64,000 nucleotides of DNA from Lycorma delicatula (Eukaryota; Arthropoda; Insecta; Hemiptera; Fulgoridae), in assembly GCF_047948215.1 (NCBI RefSeq), contig NC_134455.1:150146575-150210574 (forward strand). The letters are read 5' to 3'. Position 1 is the first letter of the stretch, and the number at the start of each line of letters is the position of its first letter. The notes under the pieces were generated by a model, which did not search any database, was not told where the DNA came from, and saw only the letters and a program-made list of their open reading frames with translations. Below are positions 47,310 through 59,511 of the stretch, piece after piece. The position numbers and the translations under genes are program-made.

Positions 47310-50300
47310 GCATATACTGTACCTTGAGCTGGTATTCAAGATAAACGAGTACTTTCCCCACCATGGCTTCAAAAATTGTTTTGTTTAGTTATACCAAATG
47401 GCTTTGGTAAAGTCCTCTCTAAAGTACTGGAGAAATCAGAAAATGCTTTATGGTCCTGATTTTGAGGAAGGGAAATTCTGGACATTCACCTCCACGGGAT
47501 AGAGAGGGAGCAACGATTACACATACTGTTCATGGTAGTATGTGTAAGTGGCTAATGAAAGCTGGGACCAAGTATCTCCCAGGATAAGGAGATCCTATCT
47601 ACAAATGCCAACAGCCTCTATGGTGGGTGGAGGAGTGATAGAAGGCAGGGCACCCTCTTGCCCTTGGAATGGGAAACCATCCTAAAGATATGAAACCACA
47701 TTTCAATGGCATAGGATGCGGAAGGCTGAAGAAAACCCCCGTATTCCTTTATGAATCATGAGATCTTACTGATGGTGAGGGAGCTGGACTGCTCAGTGAT
47801 ACAAAATAGCTGGAACAAAGGTGCAACCATATCGGATTGGTATCTGTTTGAGAGCCAGACTAAAGAATGATTCATAAATTCATAAAAGAGAGCAGCAACT
47901 CTTTCAGATGTTGTTAAGGACATTGGTCAAGAAGACTTAAATGACCACATCAACATTACTCAGTCTTCTGAATACTGTGCAGCTGAAAGCAATTGAAGAC
48001 TACAGCTGTATTTTTTTCAAAGAAAATGTAGCATTTTCATGTAGCAAAGATGGAGGTGCCTTCCTTGGTAAAATTTTCCGGAGGTAAACTATTCCCCTGT
48101 TTGGACCTCTGGGTAGGGGACTACTAAGAAAGGGGTTACCAGAAAATTAAAAAATAACATTCTGAGTCAGAGCATGGAACAGTAGTAGAAGTTTGAAAAA
48201 GGTTGGTAGGTTAGAAAATTTAGAGGCAAATGGGAAGATTAAATGTAGATGGAGTAAGAATAAACAAGGTTTGGTGGGAAGAGGAAAATGACTTTTGGTC
48301 AGGTGATTATAGAATAATTAACTCAGCATCAAATAAAGGGAAAACCTTTTATTTGATGCTGAGTTAATTATTCTACTAATTACAAAATCTACTCAAAGCA
48401 CGAGTAGATTTTATAATGAACAAGAAGATAAGGCAGAGAGTAGAGTATCTCAAAAAGATTAGCGATAGAATTTTGTAATCAGGATAAAATCAAAACCTAA
48501 GCCGACAAAGATTGTTCTACATCTACATTCCTACAAGTGCCCATGAAGATGATGACGTAGAGCGTGCATACAAAGAAATTGACGAAGCAATTTAACACAT
48601 AAAATGGGATAAAAACTTAATTAATAATTGGAGATTGGAATGCAGGCATTGAAAAAGGCAAGGAAGGAAATACTTTGGGCAAGTACAGGCTGGGCAAATG
48701 AAATGAAAGAGGGGACAGACTTATTGAGTTTTGCATGAAGTATAATTTAGTAATTGTCAACATCCAGTTTTAAAATCATAATAGAAGAATGTACACATAA
48801 AAAAAGCCAGGCGATACTGCAAGGTATCACATAAGTTATGTCATGGTTAATCAAAGATTTAGAAATCAACTCTTCAACTGCAAAGCATATTCAGGAGCAG
48901 ACATTGATAGTGACCATAATTTAGTGATAATGAAATGTAGATTGGGGGTTTAAAAACCTGAAGAAAATGTAATGTATGAATTGGCAGAATTTAGAGAAGC
49001 TTGAGGAAAAAGAGGTAAAGAAGATTTTTGAGGAGAACATCGCAAGAGGACTGAGTAAAAAATATAAGGTAGAAAATATGGAAGAAGAATGGGAGAATGT
49101 TAAAAAATAAATTCTCAAATCAACAGTAGCAACCTTAGGTGGAATAAATTGAACTGGTAGAAAACCTTGGATAACAGAAGATATTTTGCAGCTGATGGAT
49201 GAGTGTAGAAAGTATAAGAATGCTGGTGATGAAGAAGGTAAAAAGAACTATCGACAATTAAGAAATACTATAAACAGGAATGCAAATTAGCAAAAGAAGA
49301 GTGAATTAAAGAAACTGTTCAAAAGTGGAAAGAGAAATGATCATTGGTAAAATATACAGAGCATACAGAAAAGTTAAGGCGAATTTTGTGGTATATAAGT
49401 TAAAATCTAATAATGTATTAAATAAAGATGGTACACCGATTTAAAATATGAAAGAAAAGATTTACTGGTGGGTGGAATATATTGAAGTTATATGGAAGAA
49501 ATGAATTAGAAACTGGTGTTATAGAGGAAGAAGAAGAAGTCAAAGAGGATGAAAAGGGAGATACAGTACTGAGATCTGAATTTAATAGAGTATTAAAGGA
49601 ATTGTATAGCAGAAAGGATCCTGTGGCAGACAGGATACCTGCAGAATTACTGTGCAGTGCAGGTGAAGAAGCGATAGATTATACAAACTGGAGTGTAATA
49701 TTTACGAAAAAGGGAAGTTCCGTCAGACTACAAAGAATGTTATGCATGATACCAAAGAAAGCAGGAGCAGATAAATGTGAACAATTCAGAACAATTAGCT
49801 TAACTACTCATGTATCAAAGATTTTAACTAGAATTCTGTTCAAAAGAATTGTGAGGAGAGAGGAATAAGTGTTAGGAGAAGGACAATTTGGTTTCAGGAA
49901 AAATATAAGGACTAGGGAAGCAATTTTAATGCGCAAATTAATAGTAGAAGGAAGATTAAAGAAAAATGAACCATCATACATGGCATTTATAGACTTAGAA
50001 AAGGCATTTGATAACATAGACTGGAATATTGTTCACCATTTTAAAAAATTTAGGGTTCAAGTACAGAAATAGAAGAACAATTGCTAACATTTACAGAAAC
50101 CAAACTACAGTAGTAATAATTGAAAAACATAAGAATGAAGCTGTAATAAAAAGGAAGTCGATAAGGATGTTCCCTATCCATGTTACTTTTTAATCTTTAC
50201 ACATAACTAGCAATTAATGATGTTAAAGAACAATTTAGATCTGGAGTAACAGTGCAAGGTGAAAAAATAAAGATGTTACGATTTGCTGATGATATAGTAA

Positions 50301-50990
50301 TAATTGCTGGAAGTAAAAAAGATTTAGAAGAAACAGTGAACGGCATGGATGAAGTTCTATGCAAGAACTACCGTACAAAAATAAACAAGAACAAAATGAA
50401 AGTAATGAAATATTGTAGAAATAATGCAGATGGACCACTGAATAAAAGAAAAGATTACAAAAAGAAGAGAAAAAATTGCAGAGGTAGAAGATTTTGGTAT
50501 TTGGAAAATGGAATTGCTAAAAATGAACAAAGCAGGAGCAATATAAAATGCCGAATAGCACAGGCGAAACGAGCTTTCAATCAGAATTATAATTTGCTTA
50601 CATCAAAAATTAATTTAAACGTTAGGAAAACATTTTTGAATTTATATGTCTGGAGTGTAGCTTTATATGTAAGTGAAACTTGGATGATTGGAGTACCTGA
50701 GAAGAAAATATTAGAAGCTTTTGATATGCAGTGCTATAGGAGAATGTTAAAAATCAGATGGATGGATAAAGTGACAAATGAAGAGGTGTTGTGGAAAATT
50801 GAAGAAGAGCATTTGGAAAAATATAGTTGGAAGAACAGGTAGATAGGAAAAATTGTGCAGGCAGACAATATTTGGAATATGGAAAATAAATTGTTAGTGA
50901 TGTAGGATTTAGGGGGTATACCGAAATGAAACAAGTTAGGGAAGCTAGGAGAGTTACATCAAACCAAAGACTGAAGAAAAAACCAAACAA
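47310..50990 (+). mobile_element. LINE copy 2 (same family as 22983-25220), decayed but longer
   Basis: It includes the 5' part that copy 1 lacks. From about 48160: an endonuclease start (RAWNSSRSLKKVGRLENL), [60 protein letters not shown]; then the reverse transcriptase. The upstream part (47310-48150) is probably 5' UTR. It ends near 'aaaccaaagactgaagaaaa', like copy 1. No target duplication was identified. Confidence 0.82.
48160..50960 (+). pseudogene. LINE copy 2 endonuclease/reverse transcriptase, broken
   Basis: The domain order matches copy 1: [20 protein letters not shown] (49747), [14 protein letters not shown] (49986), [16 protein letters not shown] (50277), INLNVRKTFLNLYVWSVALY (50610), [18 protein letters not shown] (50718). 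Many stops and shifts separate them, including a lost QG in the QGCSLSP motif and loss of the C-terminal GH block. It is an older insertion than copy 1. A 64-bp perfect-looking hairpin (48311-48374) interrupts the endonuclease part. Confidence 0.82.
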
Positions 50991-51258
50991 TTAAAAACTT
51001 TAAAATTCACATTTTCTATTGTATGTACTTATTTTTAACATCTTATTGTGTTAATGCTGTAGTTATACATGACGTCTGCCAGTTTTTTTTTTTTTTATTT
51101 ATATAAATCTTTTTATTTTTTAATGTTTGGGTAAATATAACTGAGAAAATTTACACTTTTAATAAAAAAAAAATGTACAAGTTTGCTGTTTTTGTAACAA
51201 TAATTTTGTATTTAATGTTATATTTTCCAACAGATCTAATTAATAACAATACACACAA

Positions 51259-51291
<33 letters not shown>
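50991..51291. other. AT-rich spacer with microsatellite
   Basis: Poly-T and AT-rich sequence ending in (AT)n(AC)n at 51258-51290. No gene seen. Confidence 0.6.
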
Positions 51292-51455
51292 TTTTTTTTT
51301 CGTTTAACCTGCAGGACCACCATTAGGTACTGATTGTATCAGAGGATGAAATGAAATGATTTGTAGCATGTAAAAATGCCATGCCTGACCGGGTTTGAAC
51401 CCTGGACCTCCGGATGAAAGGCTGAGACACTAGTACTTGTGCCACAGATGCCGGC
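51292..51455 (-). repeat. SINE family B (tRNA-derived)
   Basis: Reading the minus strand from 51455: 'gccggcatctgtggcacaag' (box A region), 'ccagggttcaaacccggtc' (box B), then a non-tRNA body ('catttcatttcatcctctga') and an A-tail (T run at 51292-51300). It is distinct from family A. It is flanked by (AT)n, so the target duplication cannot be told. Confidence 0.8.
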
Positions 51456-53116
51456 ATATATATGTATGTGTATACATATATATACACATATACACAAACA
51501 AAACTTCCTCTCCCACTTTCATATTCTTCTTCACTGCATGCACTTGCTCACACATATCCTTTTTTTATTACATGTAAACTTTGTAAAGGGAATTTTGTAA
51601 GCTATTTTTATACAATTTTTTTTAAGATTGTAGGGTATTTTACTTAATTATGTTTACAAATGACAAAGCTATTTTTTATTTCAGCTAAAATTATCTATGT
51701 TGTTTTTATATAATTTATAAGTTGACAAGTTGATAAGTTCTTGTAAAATGTGTTAGCATCCTTCTTGTAATTATGAACCATAATTATTTTCAGAGTGAAA
51801 TATGTTATAAAATGTTTTTCTATATTTTCATAATACATATTCGGTAAATTGTGTATAAATAAATGTAAATAAGTAAACTCCTGTAAATGAAAAATTAACT
51901 GCTGAAAATTTTTTAAATAAAAAAAAAATATTATTATTTAATTTAAATTCAAAAATTTAATTAAAAAATAAACAACTTCTACTATTAAGTCAAAGTTACT
52001 CATTCATGTCAAGAACTATTTATCAAGTTTTGTTTATTTTTTTTCAATTGAGTCATTTTATTTTTTTCACTGATTAAGGCAAGGGTAAAAATATATGGCT
52101 TTTCAGAGATGTCTTCCTCTAAATGTGAACTTATAGCCTGACTTTTTCATGCAGGTCTTCAACTGAACAACTTACAAAAACTTCAGTTTGTTGAAGGGAT
52201 TTTTTTTCTTTAATTCAAGTATCAAGTGACAAAATACAGTATACCACCGAATATTATCTTTGACACTGGTACAAATCACCGAATACTCTAACACTGGTAT
52301 AAGTGTATACAAGGAAAACGTTTTCTACAGAAAAGCTGTCATTCAAAATACTTTCTTTGGTAAAGTTCACGGCTTAACAATATTAATGCAAGATTAATAG
52401 TGGGTACTGAAAGGCAGAACTATAAGTAAATTTTCAGGCACAACAGCAATTGTGTTCTAAATTCACCTGCACCATTTGTTACAACAATCAATAATTTTAG
52501 TAGTCATTCCTATACTGATGTGCTATTTAATATACCAGCTTACTTTTTGAACTAAAATAAATTATATATTTGTGAACACTGTTATGAAAATGTGTAAAAT
52601 TATTAGATAAAATTATTTCATCAAAATTTAAAAGCACGAAAGCGATAGTCAGTATTTCGCTGTACTGTTGCTCGCATAAATTAAAACGAACTTAATGAAG
52701 TGACAACGATATTTTTATAAGAATAATTTGTAGGCTAAATTTAAATGAATCGATAGAAGATTGTAATCGATTGTGAAACGTACGGTAACGCAAAGCACCG
52801 AAGATTGTTGTTGAAGCAATATGTTTTGAAGAATAAGAACAAAAATTAAAGTTTAGGGAGAGCCAAAAATAAATTCTCAATTAATTTATTCTAATATTTG
52901 TGTTTTATCTAAAGAATGTTAATTAGGAAATAAAAGTGTTATAGTAACACGCAATTCTGTATATTAGTTTAAATGTATTCACTAATAAAATCGGAAGTTA
53001 TAACCTAAGATATTGTGACGGTTATATACATGTAGGCTTCGCACAATTCAAATCCATCTTTTACTTTTCTGTTGATTGTAAGAAAGGGCAAATGATACTC
53101 ATTTGTGGGGAGTGCT
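51456..53116. other. non-coding, possible promoter region of a downstream gene
   Basis: No coding region is recognised in 51456-52600. From about 52630 to 53050 CG dinucleotides become frequent for this window ('aagcgatagtcagtatttcg', 'aaacgtacggtaacgcaaag'), as is common around insect transcription starts, and this precedes a candidate first exon at 53117. No clear TATA box. Confidence 0.4.
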
Positions 53117-53161
53117 ATGGATCAAGAACGAGAAAAGAAACTGCAATGTGATAGAGCAAAG
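53117..53161 (+). CDS. candidate first coding exon of an unidentified gene
   Basis: ATG at 53117 opens 15 codons, MDQEREKKLQCDRAK, followed by a consensus donor 'aaag|gtaagt' (phase 0). The short charged N-terminus weakly recalls the start of AKAP9/pericentrin-type centrosomal proteins, but 15 residues cannot decide this. The CG-richer sequence just upstream supports a gene start. I could not find exon 2; it may lie in a long intron that continues beyond the window. Confidence 0.4.
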
Positions 53162-55533
53162 GTAAGTTTATGTTATAAAAGTTGTTTCGAAAGTACTATT
53201 TTGTGTGTAAATGTGGGTTAAGTTTATAGGGGTATTAAAAGTGTAAAATTATTTACAGACGTATCTAAATAATATACTAAGTTTTTGATTATTACTTAAT
53301 AATCTAACGGTTGCTAAGAAAGAGAGTTAATTAGAACTTATATTTTTGCAGTGTCTTATTTTGAATTTAGTAACACCCTTGTAGAACATGGTCTGTGGCA
53401 TATCTTTTGAAGTAGCTATGATTTACAGAACGTTTTTAGTGCATCTAGACAATTAAAAATAAAATTAAAAGCACTGCCATTAACTTCTTTATGTACAGCA
53501 TGAGGAATCTGCATGACATATTTAATTTATAAAAAAAAATCTTTTTTTTTTACAATTCTGTTTAATGTTTAGGTACATAACTTCTTAGGATGGGCTGTGA
53601 CTTATCTTTTTATAGTAGTGGCTCTGATAACTGTACTGAAATGCCTTTTTACCATAGAGTTATTACCAGAAGTTTTAATTGTTATTTGCCATTGATTTTG
53701 TGTATAAGAGTGTGTTGTAAGACCCACTTGAGTGTGTTAAATATTTTGCAGCTTTGTGTTCTTCAGGTGTTGAGTAGTCTGTAGATGACACTTCTAAAAG
53801 CTGATATTATATAGGTTGTTTGAGGTATTATGAATGAGAGTGTATGTCATTTTTGTTTTTGACTGTTTTAGTTTTTTTTTTTGTTAATGGTAAAGCCAAG
53901 AAAATTTGTTTGTTTATATTCACATTTGGCTGTAAAGTTTAATCTGTGGTGTTTTCTTTATGTATGCCAATATTGTTGCAATGATCATGCTTTTGTACAA
54001 TATCGCCAATGTTACTGTGCCAGTGTATTATTTTATGAGCATATTTATTTGTTTTATGAGTTAGAAAACGTTTTCAGCTAGATGCTAGAAATAAGGAACC
54101 TATATTGGAAGGTCATCAAATAATATATAATATTTATTTTAGGATATAAAGTAATTTTATTTTGAAATGTTTAGTACAGTTATGATTTCTGAGATTTGGT
54201 TCTTGTGGTATTTGTATTCATATTTTTAAGAATGAAATTGTTGCTGCAAATTGCTGCTGGAATTCCAATGTACAAGTTTGTTATACAAAATGATAATAAT
54301 ACTTAAATTATGGGATATGTTGATGATTTTTATATTGTTTATGAGGTTTGTTTTAATGAGTTTATTTTTACTTTCTTCTCAAACACAGCTTGTATATCAG
54401 TCATAAAATGTGCAATATTAATGAATTTATCATTTCACTGCATATTGAAAAAAAAATTGAATCTTCTGTATTTAATGTGTTTCATCTTGTGGTTAAAAAT
54501 AAATTCACTATTGTATAAGTATGCATTCATGTAATTATATTTTGTCATGTAGTATTATGTAAAGTATATTTCCTTTTGTAAGTCATAGTAATGTATGTTT
54601 ATATTAATGTTGCCTCATTTGGTTTAGATAGATATTTAAATGCTAGCATATTTTGTGTTTGTTGATTTAAAATAGTAGTTATTGTGTTAATGTTATATTT
54701 ATTCTTTTCTATTGTTAGCCAAGGCATGTTTTCACCACAAAAAAAGTTTATCTATGCTTGTTTGTATTGTGATGCTTGTCTTCCATGTTGAAAGGAAGAT
54801 TCTGAGAAGTTAAAAATTTTCATTACAGGCTAAAATTTGCTTTTTTTCTGCATTGTAATCTGAACTAAAACTTCGTCAGTGAATTCTTTAAATCCGTCTG
54901 AAACTACTAGAGTCAGTATCTAATTTTTCACCTGCAAGCAAATTTCTTTATTGCTGTACTATTATTTTAATGATGTTAACTGATCTGAGGTAGTAATAAA
55001 TTTACATTTTCCAGCCTTTGGTTTTCATGGAAAAATTTTGTTTAAGTTGTCTAGAAAGGGCCACTGAAGCATTTGTGTGGAGGCTTTCCATTGAAGCATT
55101 GATATTTTTAAATAGATCTCTCTACAACTTTTTTGTTGCCAATTATTGCTTTGTGATTGGCTTTCCATTTATCCTCTGTTGATTAAATTATTCAGGCACT
55201 GCTCAGATAAAAGGAGTTTGTTAATCTGTAAAACTCTTTATATATATTTTACCTTTTTTTAGATTTGCTTTTAAGATCTATTTGATGAGTATTTTGTAAA
55301 GCAAACATCTTGCTCTTTTTTCTTTACAATACATATATGTAATCTGCTATCCAATTCCTTATTGCACTGTTTTTTTCCTCATTGTCAGGTGTTTTTTATA
55401 GCTTTCACTTCTTTAGACAGAATGTTTCAAACACAAATGCAAACAAAAATCACTAAGGTTTCTAAAACCTCCACTTAGTTGGCCGCTTCTGAAAAAAAAC
55501 CTCAACTCTCAGTTGAGCATGACAAATCTCATT
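53162..55533. other. no gene seen; possible first intron
   Basis: T-rich sequence with several open stretches of low-complexity codons that look accidental. If the exon at 53117 is real, this is its first intron. Confidence 0.5.
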
Positions 55534-55549
55534 GGTGTTCCCAGCTCTC

Positions 55550-55840
55550 TGTTTTCTGTTTAGCCTCCGGTAATTACCTTTCAGATAATACTTCAGAGGA
55601 TGAATGAGCATGATGTGTATGAGTGTAAATGAAGTGTAGTCTTGTACAGTCTCAGTTCAACCATTCCTGAGATGTGTGGTTAATTGAAACCCAACCACCA
55701 AAGAACACCGGTATTCACGATCTAGTGTTCAAATCCGTGTAAAAATAACCGACTTCACCAGGACTTGAACGCTGAAACTCTTAACTTCCAAATCAGCTGA
55801 TTTGGGAAGATGCGTTCACCACTAGACCAAGCCGGTGGGT
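55550..55840 (-). repeat. SINE family A, copy 4
   Basis: A full-length minus-strand copy: starting from 55840, 'accggcttggtctagtggtg' (box A), 'gcgttcaagtcctggtgaag' (box B), and the body in the same order as copy 2, ending 'gaggctaaacagaaaac'. Flanking sequences 'ggtgttcccagct' (55534-55546) and 'ggtattcccagct' (55841-55853) form a 13-bp target duplication with one mismatch. Confidence 0.92.
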
Positions 55841-55853
55841 GGTATTCCCAGCT

Positions 55854-56329
55854 AGATGACAATGATATAATGTTTAAATGAAGACAAAGGTTTGTCTTCA
55901 ATATACATTACTCTTTTGTATTAAACAATTACTTGCATGTCCATACAGATTCTAAACTTTCATTCAATTTGAGATTCTTAAATACTTGTCACTTGAGTAG
56001 CAGTCATAGTCCTTGCAGACAGCCATGACCATGATGTTCAAAAACTGCTTTCAAAAAGATGGGATGATTATTACTTAGAAGAAAGCTATTTAAATATTCT
56101 AAAAATGATAACACTTGTTTTTTAAGGATAATTACTTGAGATTGGAATATCTGGTGCTAGGAAAAGAGAATGAATGATAGACTTGGAGCCAATCCTTTTA
56201 TGATTTTTTTCATCTTATTCCATTTTAGCATTGAAATTTGTTTAATTGTTTAAAAGTAAAATATTTATATAGTTAATCCAAATTAATTTAATTTGACCCA
56301 CTGTAAATGATCTTCCTTAGGCGCAAAGG
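55854..56329. other. no gene seen
   Basis: AT-rich non-coding sequence between the SINE and a decayed LINE fragment. Confidence 0.6.
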
Positions 56330-56960
56330 ATTTAGTCTGTGTGATTGTTAACAATAATCTGATTTATTAGTCGTATAACTAAGTTTTTGGAATTGACAGT
56401 TGATGAGGTTCTTAATTGGAAACCTTATTTAGAAAAGATATTACAAAAGGTATTGTAAGCTCGTTCTGTGTTTCGTACCTTACAGTATTTTATAAATTCT
56501 GAAAGAATTTTTGTATTGCTTTGTATATCTGTATTTGAATAACGGTGTAGTATTTTGGGGTTGTTCAAAAATACATTTAATTAATCATAAAATGTTCCAA
56601 ATATTGATGGATGCTCTGTGAAGGGAATTATATTAAAAATAGAATATTAATTTTGGCATCCTTGTACATATAAGTCTGTTAATCTTTATCAGTTGTTTTG
56701 ATTGAGCAGCATCACCTTATGGCAGTTCAAATATATTCTGCTCATTAGAGTTACTTAAATATCTACAGCATCCCTATATTGTTTCAGCAAGGTACATACT
56801 ATTCCAGAATAAAATTATTATAAATAAAGTTAATAGATTACTGAAATATTTAAAGAACTTAATGAACATAAAACATTTCAGAAAATAAGTAAAATCATTT
56901 CTAGAAGTCGTGCTTTTTATGTTATAAATGAGTAGTTAATAATTTTGTTAAAAAATCCCT
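56330..56960 (+). mobile_element. decayed LINE 3' fragment (Jockey/CR1-like)
   Basis: Near 56390 it reads FLELTVDEVLNWKPYLEKIL, the KFLGI-type motif after the RT palm, then TVYYFGVVQKYI (the YGxxxWG motif) near 56545 and a C-terminal ASLYIYKSVNLYQLF-type stretch near 56660. Frame shifts are frequent. It might be a separate insertion from the fragment at 43690, possibly of the same group. Confidence 0.6.
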
Positions 56961-57659
56961 GCAGTACTAATTTGGCTGTCATTAAATAATTGGACATTAT
57001 TTTTGTTTTATTATCATGTTATGGTGTTATTTGATTTATATTAAATTACTTTGTTTGTTATACTGTTAGATTTTGTATGTTTGTACCAACAATCTGATTG
57101 TAAAAATAATTAAAATAAATTGACACATTTGTCTCTGAAATTACATGTGAAATTTTTAAATTAAACTTTATAGCAGTATTTTGGTTATTATTAACACATG
57201 ACACTCAGTTGACGGCCACACTGCTGTACGAGCAGAATCGTAGAATCAGGCAAATCGTATATGAGTACGATTTGAATGGTAAAATATTGTTGATCTTAAG
57301 AGTTTAAAGGTATGTGTGCTAGCAAAACATATAGACCCTTTTACAGGTTAGATTGAGAAGTTATGTATAAATGTTAAAAAAAGAAATCTAATGTTTACTT
57401 ATTTTTTATGTACTTCCATCTAAGTTGGATCTATGATCCAATTTCTTTATGTTCAAAATGTGTTTTAGTAAAGAGCATGGATGCAAGTCATGTTTTATAC
57501 CAGTTCAGATCTGCTGTTCACCTCCATCCATCACATTCCCAGTGTCACATTACAGTAACATAAATTCTCCCTGCTTATGTTCATTGTGTTATTGACATAT
57601 AGAACTAATCTAAAATATCTTATAAACTGTACAGTTTTGAGGTTGTGGAGTTTGTTTAT
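56961..57659. other. no gene seen
   Basis: Non-coding. A small inverted repeat ('caaatcgtatatgagtacga' with flanking 'acgatttg') lies at 57250-57275. Confidence 0.55.
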
Positions 57660-58839
57660 GAAATAAAATTTCACCATAATCTGGTATTATGCCTGTTGGC
57701 AGATCCCTTAAGCCACTGTTATCTCTATCCATTTCTTTCTGAAGCCTTTTCCTTCGTCCCTTGTAGTTTTCAAGCTTCTTCATCAATTAATTTCATTCAT
57801 CCTTCTTCTTCCTAGCTTCCTTCTCCTTCTATTGACTCTTCCAGTGCACATGCCAAAATTCTACTTCCTCTGACCACATGTCCTAACCAGTTTCCTTTAC
57901 ATTTGTGTACTTCCTGCATAAGTGCTCTTAAATCATTAATGCTGTTCATTACTAACTCATTCCTCATTTATTAATCCATCTTATTTTGTCCTTCTTTCTC
58001 CATACCCACATCTCAAAAGCCTTAATTCAGTCAAAAGCAAGTGGGTAAGTTTCAATTTTTTTTCAATTATTCAAGCAACCAGCTTGTTTTTTTTTTTGGG
58101 GACACTTCAATTAGATTGAGCCTGCATGGTAAATTTTTCTTCTTTTTACTGAATGCTTCCTTTGCTATCATTGTCTTCTCTTTTATTTCCTTTACGCTCT
58201 TCCAGGCCTCTTGCCACCTTAGTACCCAAATATTTGTAATTTTTTAATATTCTTTTTCTTCCTTCACTTATCTTTACCTTTTAATTCTCTTTATTATTTC
58301 TTTTTGTTACTTTAGTTATTACTATATTTATTTTGATTCTTTAATTTTTTATTCCTTCCTCCAGGGCTGTTAAAAATCTTTGAAGCCCATGTGTGCCATC
58401 AGCTAGAATTACCATATCACCAGCAAATGTTATGCAACTTATTTTTTGTCATCCTACACATATTCCTTCTTCTCTTTCTTCTAATATATTCCTTACATCT
58501 TAAGTGAAATGGTGAACAGTGTTGGTGAGAGGCATCCTTGTTTACCACATTGACCTAGATCCACCCAGTCATATACCTTTATTGTTGCTGTATTTCTCAT
58601 ACGCAATTAAATCTTCTTTCTTTCTACTCTTTTCTCTTTAAGAATTTCTATCATTTTCTTCCATTTTACTTTAGGGAAGTGCCTTCTCTAAATTTACAAA
58701 AAACAGACTCATTTTTTTTTTCTCTCCAGGTATCTTTCTCCAGCTCTTATTTCTCTCCTTTCTTATTCTTATTTTTTATACCAACTTATTTCTTCCATTT
58801 TTTTAGAATTTCAGTTGCTACGCGTAGTAGCTATATTTG

Positions 58840-58889
<50 letters not shown>

Positions 58890-59511
58890 CAGTTGGGTAT
58901 ATTTCCCTCATAGTAACCTATTTCTTCCTCTAGTATTCTTACTATGGAATTTTTTTATTTTTATTCAGATCTCCTCACTGTTCTCATATTTTTCTTTTCT
59001 TAAATGTCTTAGCTTGTTTTTCTCCTATTGTTTCTTCATCCAATTTCTTCAATTTTCTAAGTTCCATTTCTTAACTACTTTTCTCTTCTTTAAAGCTATT
59101 CTCTAGACCATCATAAGTAGCATATGATCACTACTAATATCTGCACCTGGTAATCCATTGGCTCTCTTAACAGAATTCTTATACCTTTCATCTACTAACG
59201 TATGGTTTATCTAAAATGGTGCTTTGTCCCCAGGGATCCATGTGTATCTCTTGCTTTAATGGTTTTGAAACAAGTGTTATAATAATTTTTTTTGTTGATA
59301 AAATTGCACTACAGTAATATGTTTATTTTCCATTCTTTACCCCCTGAGCCAAATTTTTCTACCCCACTTCTTCACTTTCTCTGACCACAACATTCCATGC
59401 ATCCATCAGTATCTTACAGCAGTCTTTTTCTGATTTTATTACATTTTCAATACTCTCATATATTTATCTCTTCATTATCTTCTTCATAATTCAGTGTTGG
59501 CATACATACTA

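Noticed and set aside
51395..51455. tRNA gene on the minus strand
   Set aside because: The head is followed by a SINE body and A-tail and lacks a convincing paired acceptor stem.
54310..54534. ORF starting MGYVDDFYIVYE, resembling the YxDD motif of reverse transcriptases
   Set aside because: No other RT motifs lie up- or downstream; the rest is T-rich low-complexity codons. Probably coincidence.
58679..59106. Plus-strand ORFs rich in Phe, Ser and Tyr
   Set aside because: They are antisense to the minus-strand LINE and run across an (AT)n microsatellite.
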